Part shown: positions 17,411 through 26,399 of the stretch, piece by piece
How the letters are laid out: every line of letters begins with the position of its first letter
Position numbering within the stretch: the first letter of the stretch is position 1
Origin: Paenibacillus sp. JCM 10914
Lineage (GTDB): Bacteria > Bacillota > Bacilli > Paenibacillales > Paenibacillaceae
Assembly: GCF_001315105.1 (NCBI RefSeq)
Contig: NZ_BAZR01000017.1
Location: forward strand, 41,674-105,673
Direction of reading: 5' to 3'
Length of the DNA: 64,000 bases
The notes under the pieces: generated by a model
What the model was told of the DNA's origin: nothing
What the model saw: the letters and a program-made list of their open reading frames with translations, nothing else
Database searches by the model: none
Program-made: the position numbers and the translations under genes

Positions 17411-17968
17411 ATGAAACGTAATTGGATCATTGTGGTCCTGCTCATTATTGCAGCCGGGGCTGTTGTTTATAATCAAGCGGGTGAGAACATTCAGGCCGTG
17501 TTCATGCAGGAACAGCCGCTGCCCACAGAAACCGGGGCCAAGGAGGGCCTGCTGGCTCCATCCTTTACACTGAAAGCGATGGAGGAAGATACTTCGTATT
17601 CCGGTGGCGGCCAACGGGATAAAGCGATGCTAATTAACTTTTGGGCCTCCTGGTGCGAGCCGTGCAAGCTGGAAGCGCCTGAACTGAGTAAACTGGCTTC
17701 AGCATATCCGGACGAGCTCGATATTTATGGCATCAACGTATCTAAGTACGATAATGCGAAAAAAGCGCAGCAGTTCGTACAGGATTTTGCCTTGCAATAT
17801 CCTGTTCTTGTCGATCCCGATGGTGAAGTATACGAAGATTTGTATAAAGGAAAGGTGTTCCCGATGAATGTCTTGATTGATCGCAATGGTGTCATTCAGG
17901 AGATCATTCTTGGTGCACCAGAGCCCGAGGATCTGCATAAGAAGGTCGCGAAGCTCGTGAAGCAGTAA
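17411..17968 (+). CDS. Membrane-anchored thiol-disulfide oxidoreductase, ResA/TlpA-like
   Basis: One hundred and eighty-five residues. One N-terminal helix (IIVVLLIIAAGAVVY) anchors an extracytoplasmic thioredoxin fold with the redox motif WCEPC (Cys82, Cys85), FPMNVLIDRNG containing the cis-proline region, and LGAPEPEDL at the end. WCEPC is the ResA motif; ResA reduces apocytochrome c cysteines, but no cytochrome maturation genes are adjacent. Therefore only the family is assigned. Confidence 0.92.
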   Translation: MKRNWIIVVLLIIAAGAVVYNQAGENIQAVFMQEQPLPTETGAKEGLLAPSFTLKAMEEDTSYSGGGQRDKAMLINFWASWCEPCKLEAPELSKLASAYPDELDIYGINVSKYDNAKKAQQFVQDFALQYPVLVDPDGEVYEDLYKGKVFPMNVLIDRNGVIQEIILGAPEPEDLHKKVAKLVKQ

Positions 17969-18000
17969 CTAAGCAAGCTCACATATCGCCTGCAAGTAAA

Positions 18001-18042
18001 CAATAAGCGCGCACCGTAACCATCGGATGCGCGCTTATTGTT
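18001..18042. terminator. Bidirectional terminator between convergent genes
   Basis: Arms CAATAAGCGCGCA and TGCGCGCTTATTG. It lies between the ResA-like gene and cimA. Confidence 0.85.
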
Positions 18043-18054
18043 ATGGACAAGGCA

Positions 18055-19671
18055 TTAGTGATTAATGAGTCCTTGTCTGGAGGTCGATTCCTGGGAATGT
18101 TCCGGTCCGATGGCTCCGAGCAGAGCGTATCGCATACTGTCAATCAGTGCTTCCCAGCTCGCTTCGATCACGTTACTGGATACGCCGACGGTATTCCAGG
18201 AGTTCTCGATATTCTTGGATTCGATGAGGACGCGGACCTTCGCCGCCGTGGCGTCCTTGTCATCGAGCACGCGCACTTTATAGTCGGCCAGATGCATCTC
18301 TTTCAGGGCCGGGAAGTATTGTACGAGAGCCTTCCGCATGGCGTTATCGAGCGCGTTGACGGGTCCGTTGCCTTCCGCAGCGGTGTAAATGCTCTCGCCG
18401 GCCACCCTGATTTTGACAAAGGCTTCGGATACGACCGGTTGTCCGGCGGATTTCTCCACCAACATCTTGAAGGATTCAAAGGTAAACAGTTCCTTCAAGT
18501 CGCCGTTCGCTTCTCGAAGCAGCAACTCCAATGAGGCGTCGGCTCCTTCGAACTGGTAGCCTTCATGCTCCAGCTCCTTGATTTTGCCGATGATATGCTT
18601 GGCTTGCTCACTTGCCGGGTCGAAGTCGAGACCCATGTCGTGGGCCTTGGACACGATGTTGCTCTGTCCCGCCAATTCCGAGACCAGCACCCGTTGCTTG
18701 TTCCCGACTTTCTCAGGCTCAATATGCTCGTACGTACGGGAATCGCGCAGGATGGCCGATACATGGATGCCGCCTTTATGGGCAAAGGCGGCGTTACCGA
18801 CGTACGGCTGGTTAACCGGCATATTGACATTGGCAATCTCGCTGATGTATCTGGCTGTATTGGTCAACGTCCGGAGATTGTCGTCACCGATGCAATCATA
18901 GCCGAGCTTGAGCTGAAGGTTAGGTATAATCGAGCACAGGTTCGCATTGCCGCATCGCTCGCCATATCCGTTCATCGTCCCTTGAACATGTTGGACACCT
19001 GCTTGTACAGCACTCAATGTATTAGCAACAGCAAGCTCACAATCGTTGTGGGTATGAATGCCGAGTGGAGCGCCCGGTAGTTGATCCGACAGGGATGCGA
19101 CAACGCCGGAAATTTCGTGCGGCAGACTGCCGCCGTTCGTATCGCACATAACAAGCCAGTCAGCACCCGCTTCCCGAGCTTTGGTCAAGACGGCAACGGC
19201 ATACTCCGGATTGTTCTTGTAACCGTCAAAGAAGTGCTCGGCGTCAAAAATCACTTCAAGCCCCTTCTGCTTCAAGAAAGCGATCGAATCGTAGATCATC
19301 GCCAGATTCTCTTCAAGCGTCGTCTGAAGCGCCGTATGGACGTGGAAATCCCATGACTTTCCGACCAAGGTCGCAGCGGAAACGCCGGATTCCAGAATGC
19401 GGCGCAGGTTGGCATCCTGATCGGCGATGGAACCTTTGCGCCGGGTGCTGCCAAATGCGGTTACTTTTGAGGTTAAGCCGAGATCCTGGACTCTTTTGAA
19501 AAATTCAATGTCCTTACTGTTGCTTCCCGGGATACCGCCTTCAATATAATGAACACCAAGAGCATCGAGCTTCTTGGCGATTTTGACCTTGTCGTCCGCT
19601 GACAAGCTGATTCCTTCGCCCTGGGTTCCGTCGCGAAGTGTCGTATCAAAGATGGATATGGACTTAGACAT
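18055..19671 (-). CDS. cimA: (R)-citramalate synthase
   Basis: Condenses pyruvate and acetyl-CoA to citramalate, the first step of the threonine-independent route to isoleucine. The protein has 538 residues. The catalytic barrel begins SISIFDTTLRDGTQGEG and contains GIHTHNDCELAVAN and the zinc/active-site NGYGERCGNANL. A C-terminal LeuA-type allosteric domain starts near ADASLELLLREANG. The set IEGGIPGSNSKDIEFFKR is typical of CimA rather than isopropylmalate synthase. The start at 19671 has AAGGAGGAC; the frame stays open 73 codons upstream without signals. On the minus strand a TATAAT is visible about 60 bases upstream. Confidence 0.95.
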   Translation of the reverse strand: MSKSISIFDTTLRDGTQGEGISLSADDKVKIAKKLDALGVHYIEGGIPGSNSKDIEFFKRVQDLGLTSKVTAFGSTRRKGSIADQDANLRRILESGVSAATLVGKSWDFHVHTALQTTLEENLAMIYDSIAFLKQKGLEVIFDAEHFFDGYKNNPEYAVAVLTKAREAGADWLVMCDTNGGSLPHEISGVVASLSDQLPGAPLGIHTHNDCELAVANTLSAVQAGVQHVQGTMNGYGERCGNANLCSIIPNLQLKLGYDCIGDDNLRTLTNTARYISEIANVNMPVNQPYVGNAAFAHKGGIHVSAILRDSRTYEHIEPEKVGNKQRVLVSELAGQSNIVSKAHDMGLDFDPASEQAKHIIGKIKELEHEGYQFEGADASLELLLREANGDLKELFTFESFKMLVEKSAGQPVVSEAFVKIRVAGESIYTAAEGNGPVNALDNAMRKALVQYFPALKEMHLADYKVRVLDDKDATAAKVRVLIESKNIENSWNTVGVSSNVIEASWEALIDSMRYALLGAIGPEHSQESTSRQGLINH

Positions 19672-19888
19672 GATGTCCTCCTTTTGGGTGTCCGGGATTG
19701 GACCGCATTGTTTATAATTTTGTATTATAGCATTTCTTTGCGGGAAAGTAACAGAGTAAACCAAACTTTTCACAACCGCCCCTTTCTTGACCATCGTCAG
19801 GTCGCGCGGTATGCTGGAGGCGGTAGCGTATATATATTGGTAACGGCTTAACTTTAAACCGTATTTAGAAGAAAGAAGGAATCCGTTC

Positions 19889-21214
19889 ATGGGACATATC
19901 GACGATTATTATCCGGCCAGCGGCCGTGTTATTCTCCATGTGGATATGAACGCATTTTACTGTTCGGTACATGAAGCGGAGGAGCCGGAACTCTACCGGG
20001 GCAAGCCAACAGCTGTGGCCGGCAGCGTAGAGCTGCGTAAAGGAGTGATTGTGACGTGTTCCTACGCAGCGCGTTCCCGCGGGATACGAACGGGGATGAC
20101 GGTGAGGCAGGGACTCAAACTATTGCCGGAGCTTATCATCATTCAGCCGGATTTCCATCTATATCGTAAATATTCCAACGCGTTTATGAATATCGCATAC
20201 GGTTATACACCGCTGCTCGAAGCGACCTCTATCGATGAATGTTATCTTGACATTACCGGCTCGAAGCAGTTTGGCACACCGCTGGATATCGCAAGTGAAA
20301 TCCAGCATCGGATACGTGAAGAATTGTCATTACCTTGCTCGGTTGGCGTAGCTCCCAATAAGCTCCTCGCCAAGATGGCTTCCGATATGAAGAAGCCCAA
20401 CGGCTTGTCCGTTCTGCGCATTCGTGACGTGCAGAACGTGCTGTGGGGCAAGCCGTGCGCTGAGCTGTTCGGAATTGGACGCAAGACGGCGGACAAGCTC
20501 AGGAAATTGAACATCCAGACGATTGGTCAACTAGCTGCTGCTGAGGAGAGTTTACTCGTTTCGGTGTTTGGCGTGACCGGTTCCTGGATGAAACGCGCGG
20601 CAGCCGGCATCGATCATGCGCCGGTCGTGGCTGAGCGCGAACAGAGCAAATCCATCGGTCACACGACTACGCTCCCCAAAGACGTTACGACGCTGGAAGA
20701 AGCAAGGCGCATTCTGCTAAATCTGAGCGATCAGGTGGGGCGTCGACTTCGCAGGCAGGGGCTGTTATCCAGCGGCATCCAAATTACGCTCCGTACGCCG
20801 GATATGAAGACGATCACGCGTTCCAGACATCTGCCGAATCCTACGGAGACCACAGAGGATATCTACCGGGAAGCCTGTCAGTTGTTTGAGCGTCACTGGA
20901 AGCCAGGCCTGCCGCTCAGGCTCCTGGGCGTTACCTTACAGCAGCTTATCACAAAGGAAGATTCGGCAATTCAGCTCGACCTGTTCAGTTATGAGCAGCA
21001 GCCGAAGAAGGAATCCCTGACTCGGGTGATGGATGAACTGCGCAACAAGTTCGGAGAGAGTGCCGTCCTGACCGCCGGCATGCTCAGCGAAGATCCCTCA
21101 TCCCTGATTCGCGATCATAAGCGCAGAGGGACTTCCCTGCAGATGGATTTCGAGCGAAATCTCGGTGAGGATCATCAGAATAAGAGGCAGGACGCTACGA
21201 AAAAGGACGAATGA
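19889..21214 (+). CDS. dinB: DNA polymerase IV (Y-family translesion polymerase)
   Basis: Four hundred and forty-one residues. Catalytic carboxylates are in LHVDMNAFYCSV (Asp19) and SIDECYLD (Asp116, Glu117). The helix-hairpin-helix segment FGIGRKTADKLRKLNIQTIGQLA follows, and then the little-finger domain. A beta-clamp-binding QLDLF lies near residue 365, typical of DinB. The protein performs error-prone bypass of damaged bases. Start ATG 19889 has AAGAAGGAA. No clear LexA box was seen upstream. Confidence 0.95.
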   Translation: MGHIDDYYPASGRVILHVDMNAFYCSVHEAEEPELYRGKPTAVAGSVELRKGVIVTCSYAARSRGIRTGMTVRQGLKLLPELIIIQPDFHLYRKYSNAFMNIAYGYTPLLEATSIDECYLDITGSKQFGTPLDIASEIQHRIREELSLPCSVGVAPNKLLAKMASDMKKPNGLSVLRIRDVQNVLWGKPCAELFGIGRKTADKLRKLNIQTIGQLAAAEESLLVSVFGVTGSWMKRAAAGIDHAPVVAEREQSKSIGHTTTLPKDVTTLEEARRILLNLSDQVGRRLRRQGLLSSGIQITLRTPDMKTITRSRHLPNPTETTEDIYREACQLFERHWKPGLPLRLLGVTLQQLITKEDSAIQLDLFSYEQQPKKESLTRVMDELRNKFGESAVLTAGMLSEDPSSLIRDHKRRGTSLQMDFERNLGEDHQNKRQDATKKDE

Positions 21215-21347
21215 ATATGTGATTCTGAGTGGAAAATGATTTGTATTCCGAAAACAATTGTATTAATATATGTAGATGGTGACGGTAAACCGTCAGCTTA
21301 TATTTGCTTATAGAGATGTTTATAGATATACAGGAGGACGAGAGACT

Positions 21348-21587
21348 ATGGCAAAGTTTACTTGGGTGGATAAAGATACCTGCATTGCTTGCGGCGCTTG
21401 TGGAGCAACAGCACCCGACATCTATGATTACGACGACGAGGGATTGGCCGAAGTCATATTTGATGGGGATAGCAACCGCGGAGTAACCGAAATTCCCGAA
21501 GATATGCATGAAGATATGCTGGATGCATGTGATGGATGCCCTACCGATTCCATTCGAATTGCTGACGAGCCGTTTAACGCGGAGTAA
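21348..21587 (+). CDS. fer: Ferredoxin, single [4Fe-4S]
   Basis: Seventy-nine residues. Cluster ligands are Cys12, Cys15 and Cys18 in CIACGACG, plus Cys64 in CDGCPTDSI; Cys61 is extra. This is the small acidic Bacillus-type ferredoxin (MAKFTWVDKDTC...IADEPFNAE) that carries electrons in the cytoplasm. Start 21348 has AGGAGG; an upstream in-frame codon at 21276 has no support. A terminator follows. Confidence 0.96.
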   Translation: MAKFTWVDKDTCIACGACGATAPDIYDYDDEGLAEVIFDGDSNRGVTEIPEDMHEDMLDACDGCPTDSIRIADEPFNAE

Positions 21588-21610
21588 ATAGATAAGCTGC
21601 ACTTATATCA

Positions 21611-21645
21611 ACGTCCTTTGCTGTATAGCAAAGGGCGTTTTTTCG
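21611..21645 (+). terminator. Intrinsic terminator of fer
   Basis: Arms ACGTCCTTTGCT and AGCAAAGGGCGT, followed by six T. Confidence 0.88.
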
Positions 21646-21728
21646 TATGACATCTCATACATAATCTTCGTGCGCCAACCGATATAAAGATTAATAGATA
21701 GATCGACCGTCGTATGGGAGGAACTCGA

Positions 21729-23135
21729 ATGAACCATTCGCTGCACCTCAAAAGGTATGTCGAAACGCACCCGGACAACAAAATGGCCTGGTATTTGCTA
21801 GGCAAGGAATATGAACGGGCCGGCGAGCAGGGAAAAGCTAATTATTGTTATAACAGGGCTGAGGAAGTCTATGAAGCCTTTGAACGGAGCCAGGTTCCGT
21901 CTGATATATGGAAGAGCTACGAAATGCGTTTGCTGCAGATGGAGAAAGAACGTGAGCGAAAGCGATTAAGAAAACGCTGGTTGCTGGCAGCGTTAATCAT
22001 GCTGCTACTGGTGTTTATTCCGCCTGTCCAGGCTCCGGGGGCTATGGCTACTCGTCCGTTCGATTGGGGATTCGTAACCGACTCCAATCCGGCGACCGCG
22101 GCTGTACAAGGGTTAGAGGACCAGAACAAGAACGGGAGTAACCCACCCTTATTTACCGCCCTCGCATCAAAGCAGGACAAAAATGATGCAGGTGTGCTAC
22201 CTTCTCTTCTCCAGCATTCCGAGCAGCTGCCTTCGTGGTCGGTTGCGCTTGGTATGCAGCGTTCGGGCAAATGGCTGCTCTGGAGCGAGGACCTTGAACG
22301 GTTATACGGACTTTGGCGAGATGAGCAAGGGACGATTGCGATCCGGCCTTTTGAAGGTGCCGCTGCGGAATGTAACTGTGAGCCTGTCAGCAGCTCGGGT
22401 TTGAAGCAGAGCGCTGGAGCATGGGCGAAGCTGCAGCTCGAGACGGCGGTGCTTCAACAGGCGGTGAGCGGATATCGGGAGCGTCATGGAAAGTTGCCGG
22501 AGAGCTTTGACGTTCTGACGCGCCCTTTTCCGGAGAATTGGCTCTCCGGTCGTTCTGAGACGATGGCAGGCATGTTCGAAGCATTGATGAAACGTCAGTC
22601 ACAGAAGGGGAGTTCAGGTCGTCCAAGCTTGCCGGGAGGGCTAGATGAAGGGATGCACTGGGGAACTTTGCCGGATGGGGCACCTTTTTTCAAGGAGCCG
22701 CTTCGGGTTGTGATCGACAGGAAACATCACCGACTGGCCGTCGTTAGCGGCAATATCATGCTTCGGAACTATCCGGTAGGTTTAGGCGGGAATAAGACGC
22801 CGCTTGGCAGCTTCCATATCAGCGATAAAGTTGTCCATCCGAACGGTACGTCTAGAGGACCGTATGGTACAAGAGGCATGCAGTTGTCGGACTCGTTGTA
22901 CGCCATTCATGGTACGGAGGATCTGGGCAGCATTGGAGCCAATGAATCCGAAGGATGCATCCGTATGCTGAAGCAGGACGTGGAGGAGTTGTTCGACCTT
23001 GTTCCGATGGGAACGGCGGTTGTCATTGGGGAAGGGGTTTTGCCTGATGATCTATGGACGCCCCACGAGCGTTTCAAGCTCAAGCACACCAAGGGTCAGA
23101 CCAACCCCAACACGGTGTATCACTGGCTTTATTAA
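21729..23135 (+). CDS. L,D-transpeptidase (YkuD) with N-terminal TPR-like segment
   Basis: About 468 residues. A cytoplasmic TPR-like stretch (residues 1-60, NKMAWYLLGKEYERAGEQGKANYCY) and a charged linker precede one membrane helix (LLAALIMLLLVFIPPV). The outside part ends in a YkuD domain whose active-site region is HGTEDLGSIGAN followed by SEGCIRM with Cys410. The enzyme would make 3-3 cross-links or otherwise modify peptidoglycan. Start 21729 has GGGAGG; an ATG five codons earlier overlaps it. Joining a cytoplasmic TPR to a YkuD domain suggests recruitment by a cytoplasmic partner. Confidence 0.9.
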   Translation: MNHSLHLKRYVETHPDNKMAWYLLGKEYERAGEQGKANYCYNRAEEVYEAFERSQVPSDIWKSYEMRLLQMEKERERKRLRKRWLLAALIMLLLVFIPPVQAPGAMATRPFDWGFVTDSNPATAAVQGLEDQNKNGSNPPLFTALASKQDKNDAGVLPSLLQHSEQLPSWSVALGMQRSGKWLLWSEDLERLYGLWRDEQGTIAIRPFEGAAAECNCEPVSSSGLKQSAGAWAKLQLETAVLQQAVSGYRERHGKLPESFDVLTRPFPENWLSGRSETMAGMFEALMKRQSQKGSSGRPSLPGGLDEGMHWGTLPDGAPFFKEPLRVVIDRKHHRLAVVSGNIMLRNYPVGLGGNKTPLGSFHISDKVVHPNGTSRGPYGTRGMQLSDSLYAIHGTEDLGSIGANESEGCIRMLKQDVEELFDLVPMGTAVVIGEGVLPDDLWTPHERFKLKHTKGQTNPNTVYHWLY

Positions 23136-23269
23136 ATCTGCGCGATAACGATAAGTACGATGATGAGGATAATTAGGAGAGCGATACCGGAACCGATCCA
23201 GAGTATGGCCTTCTTATTAACCTCTTCTTTTTTTTGCTGTAATGTAGGAGGTTTGCGTTTGGCTGACAT
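23132..23269 (-). CDS. Small single-span membrane protein
   Basis: Forty-five residues: a lysine-rich cytoplasmic head (MSAKRKPPTLQQKKEEVNKK) and one C-terminal helix (AILWIGSGIALLIILIIVLIVIAQI). The start has GGGGAAAG. It overlaps the end of the transpeptidase gene by four bases on the opposite strand. Function unknown. Confidence 0.6.
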   Translation of the reverse strand: MSAKRKPPTLQQKKEEVNKKAILWIGSGIALLIILIIVLIVIAQI

Positions 23270-23454
23270 GAGCTTTCCCCGCTTTCTCTTAATGATCGAG
23301 TGAATACCCTTATATTGTATAAGGTTTGTCCTCAAAATGCCATAACTCTTAGATGAAGGACATCGGCCCGGTTTATGCTGAAGAACTTTCTTTTTCATGC
23401 AGAAACGGATAAACTGAAGAGTAGAGAAATCAATGGATGAGAGGAAGAATAGAT

Positions 23455-24548
23455 GTGCTGTACCGCAACATAGGCAAACCGATTTTTTTCAAAATGGATC
23501 CCGAGAAGGCCCACCATCTCGTAGTCGGCGGCCTTGGCCGCGCCTCAGGCGTAGTTGGTGCGGACACAGTGATGCGGGGGATGTACGGTGTCAGCGAAAC
23601 TCCCGATTTGGCCGTCGATCTGTTTGGCCTTCATTTCGCGACCCCGGTCGGGCTCGCCGCCGGATTGGATAAGAATGCACAGGCCGTCAAGGGCTTCTCT
23701 TCGATCGGCTTCGGATTTATGGAAGTGGGTACGGTAACGCCGAAGGGCCAGCCGGGCAACGAACAGCCCAGACTGTTCCGGCTTCCGCCCGATCAGGCGC
23801 TCATCAACCGGATGGGCTTCAATAACGAGGGCGCAGCGGCGATGGCTGACAGATTGTCAGCCCTCAAGGGAAAGCGGATCCCGCTGGCTGTTAACATTGG
23901 CAAGAACAAAGCTACGCCCAACGAGAAGGCCAACGACGACTATCAACCTGTATTCAGGCTCTGTATCCTTATGGCGACTTTTTTGTCGTTAATATCAGCT
24001 CTCCGAATACGCCGGATTTGCGTAGCTTGCAGCATGGCAGTGAATTGTCTTCCTTGCTAGAAGCGGTTATGACGGAGATGTCCCGGCAAGCAGCGATTCA
24101 TGGCGACGCCAAATCCGTGCTGGTCAAAATCGCGCCGGATGTCAGCGATGAAGAGCTGGAATTCATGGTGGATACGATAAGCGCAAGCGGCGTGTCCGGC
24201 ATTATCGCCACCAATACCACGTTGTCCCGTGAGGGGCTTACGCACGGACATGCAAAGGAAACGGGCGGGCTTAGCGGAATGCCGCTCCGCCAGCGTTCCA
24301 CGGAGATTGTATCCCGTATATATAAGCAGACGGGTGGAGCTCTGCCGATTATCGGTTCGGGCGGCATCTTTACGGCACAGAACGCTTATGACAAGATACG
24401 CGCAGGCGCAAGCCTGGTTGAGATTTATACAGCCTTGATTTATGAAGGCCCTGAAATTAATCGCAAGCTGCATGCCGGTCTGCGGAAGCTGCTTGCAAGA
24501 GACGGATTCAGCCATATCTCCGAAGCCGTCGGGGCCGATCATCGATAA
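23455..24548 (+). pseudogene. pyrD: Dihydroorotate dehydrogenase (quinone), class 2, frameshifted near 23943
   Basis: Membrane-associated flavoenzyme of pyrimidine synthesis passing electrons to quinone; about 364 residues when joined. The N-terminal half has KMDPEKAHHLV (membrane-binding helices), PVGLAAGLDKNA and NRMGFNNEGA. It goes out of frame after NEKANDDY. Adding one T (TATTCAACC for TATCAACC) gives YSTCIQALYPYGDFFVVNISSPNTPDLRSLQ, carrying the catalytic serine region. It continues to VKIAPDVSDEE and IIGSGGIFT. Start GTG 23455 is favoured by GAGGAAG spacing; ATG 23437 is an alternative. Class 2 here is unusual beside Bacillus, which uses class 1B, but occurs in Paenibacillus relatives. 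The lesion is likely a sequence error. Confidence 0.92.
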
Positions 24549-24582
24549 CATCGGCAAGGGTCAAAGACAGGAGGCAAGTGCG

Positions 24583-25395
24583 ATGGACGTTAGAGACTGG
24601 GGGACATTTTTGCTTCCGTATGAGCAGACCGTAGAAGAATTGAAGGTTAAATTCAAGACGATGCGCGCAGAGCTTAAGAAGCGGGAAGAATATTCGCCTA
24701 TCGAATTCGTAACGGGTCGGATCAAACGGATCTCAAGCATATTGGATAAGGCGAAGCGCCTGAATGTACCGATGGATGAAATAGAGACCGGGATTGAAGA
24801 TATCGCAGGGATACGGATCATGTGTCAGTTCGTGGAGGATATTCGGCGGGTAGCGCAGTATATTCGGGCGCGGAAGGATCTGACCGTGCTATATGAGAAG
24901 GATTATATTACGAATTTCAAAGAGAGCGGTTACCGCAGTTTCCATATGATTATCGAATATCCCGTGCAGACTGCGCTTGGTCAGAAAAAAGTGCTGGCTG
25001 AGATTCAAATACGCACGCTAGCGATGAACTTCTGGGCCACGATCGAGCATTCTTTGAGCTATAAATATCGAGAAAGCTTGCCCGAGGAGATCAGAGCAAG
25101 GCTTAAGAAAGCGGGAGAGGCGGCTAATACATTAGATACCGAGATGTCCAGCATCCGTGAAGACATCCTTGAGGCACAGCGACGCTTCGAGGATGATTCG
25201 AACCTTACGACGCAAGTGCTGAATGCGATCCACAAGCTCTATTTCTTTCACCTGGTCAATGAAGCGATCACTTTCCAAGGTCGGTTCAATGCGATCTGGC
25301 AGGATCATGATATGGATGCAATGAGACTGCTGCTGGATGAGGTCAAGGAGCTTCTGGCAGAGGCGAAGAAGAAAGTCAATGAAGATGAATTTTGA
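24583..25395 (+). CDS. Small alarmone synthetase (GTP pyrophosphokinase, RelQ/YjbM-like)
   Basis: Makes (p)ppGpp from ATP and GTP/GDP; it has only the synthetase domain, with no hydrolase, TGS or ACT parts. Signature blocks: FVTGRIKRISSILDKAKRL, DIAGIRIMCQFVEDI, NFKESGYRSFHMIIEYP and AEIQIRTLAMNFWATIEHSLSYKY. At 270 residues it is longer than the usual 210, with an extended helical C-terminus. Start 24583 has AGGAGGC. It overlaps the DUF309 gene, so the two are translated together. Confidence 0.92.
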   Translation: MDVRDWGTFLLPYEQTVEELKVKFKTMRAELKKREEYSPIEFVTGRIKRISSILDKAKRLNVPMDEIETGIEDIAGIRIMCQFVEDIRRVAQYIRARKDLTVLYEKDYITNFKESGYRSFHMIIEYPVQTALGQKKVLAEIQIRTLAMNFWATIEHSLSYKYRESLPEEIRARLKKAGEAANTLDTEMSSIREDILEAQRRFEDDSNLTTQVLNAIHKLYFFHLVNEAITFQGRFNAIWQDHDMDAMRLLLDEVKELLAEAKKKVNEDEF

Positions 25396-25858
25396 GCCGC
25401 TGTACGTCGCTTATCTCGTGTATTTTAATCGTGACCGCGATTATTTCGAATGCCATGAAGTGCTGGAGGAGTTATGGCTTGAGCAGGAACGCGATCCAAG
25501 GTATAAAGGGCTGCTTCAGGCAGCCGTCGGACTTTTTCATTTTCGTAATCATAACGTTAGAGGCGCTTATAAAATGTTCAACAGCGCGATTAAGCAGTTG
25601 GAGCCGTATGCGGAAGATGAGCTTGGCATAGAGATGGGCGTGTTGGTGAGCGAGATGCGTCGTTATGCCAAACAGTTAGCCGCCTATGACATCCTCCCGA
25701 TTGCATACCGCGATCTGTCGATCGAGATCTGGGATCCAAGGCTTCAGACCGCTGTCGATCAAGCATCGCAGGATATTCGACCGAATATCCCGCAGCGTAC
25801 GAAGCCCGAACGCCCCCGTCCGAAACCAGGGGCGATGCAAACGACAGGCCATTCCTAA
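25379..25858 (+). CDS. DUF309 domain protein
   Basis: About 159 residues. The hallmark YFECHEVLEELWLEQ is at the N-terminus, followed by GLLQAAVGLFHFRNHNVRGAYKMFNSAI, an all-helical domain of unknown biochemical role. The C-terminal 40 residues are basic and proline-rich (TKPERPRPKPG). Start ATG 25379 or 25385; it overlaps the alarmone synthetase gene by about 17 bases. Confidence 0.88.
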   Translation: MKMNFEPLYVAYLVYFNRDRDYFECHEVLEELWLEQERDPRYKGLLQAAVGLFHFRNHNVRGAYKMFNSAIKQLEPYAEDELGIEMGVLVSEMRRYAKQLAAYDILPIAYRDLSIEIWDPRLQTAVDQASQDIRPNIPQRTKPERPRPKPGAMQTTGHS

Positions 25859-25860
25859 AC

Positions 25861-25920
25861 AACAAGAGCTGTCCCGAAGAAACGGACCATTCATCCCGTC
25901 TTCTGCGGACAGCTCTTGTG
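25861..25920. terminator. Bidirectional terminator-like hairpin
   Basis: Arms CAAGAGCTGTCC and GGACAGCTCTTG enclose a partly paired interior. It separates the convergent DUF309 and PCYCGC genes; T runs are weak. Confidence 0.6.
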
Positions 25921-25940
25921 TATTTAAGTTCTCTATTTCT

Positions 25941-26399
25941 CTAGGCCTCTGCGCCCTTGTATTTGTTGTCAATGAATTGCTTGATTTCTTCGATGGACTT
26001 GCCTTCATCTTGCAATCGCTTGGCGTCTTGAAGCTCCGTCAGGCAAATACCGCATTGAGCCCCGTGATCGGTCCACTTGACTTCTCCATCTGTGCTCTCA
26101 GCGATGAAGCAGCGGTGAAGCGAATCATGGTAACCGTTCTCTTCGTCCATGCAGCCGCAATAACATTTAATCTCTTTAATGATGTCTTCCACTTCGCTTA
26201 CTGTAGCATAGATGGCTTGCGTGTTGTCCGTGTAATTCGCGAGGAATTCTGGCATGACCGTCAAACTGGCCGTTGTCTCGTACCGTTCGGATTCCGCGCC
26301 GTGCTGATGACCGGCGGTTGCGGATTCTTTGCCACCGCATGCACTGAGCAGCATACCGGTGATCACACTCGTCACGAGGATAGCTCGGGCGCGGTTCAT
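25941..26399 (-). CDS. PCYCGC-motif lipoprotein
   Basis: One hundred and fifty-two residues. The lipobox LSAC puts the lipid-modified cysteine at residue 21. The mature part contains CYCGCM (Cys79, 81, 83) and further cysteines in LHRCFIA and AQCGICL, the PCYCGC family pattern, possibly metal- or heme-binding; function unknown. Its start overlaps the stop of the upstream thioredoxin-like gene by four bases, so the two form one operon and one extracytoplasmic thiol system is likely. Confidence 0.88.
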   Translation of the reverse strand: MNRARAILVTSVITGMLLSACGGKESATAGHQHGAESERYETTASLTVMPEFLANYTDNTQAIYATVSEVEDIIKEIKCYCGCMDEENGYHDSLHRCFIAESTDGEVKWTDHGAQCGICLTELQDAKRLQDEGKSIEEIKQFIDNKYKGAEA

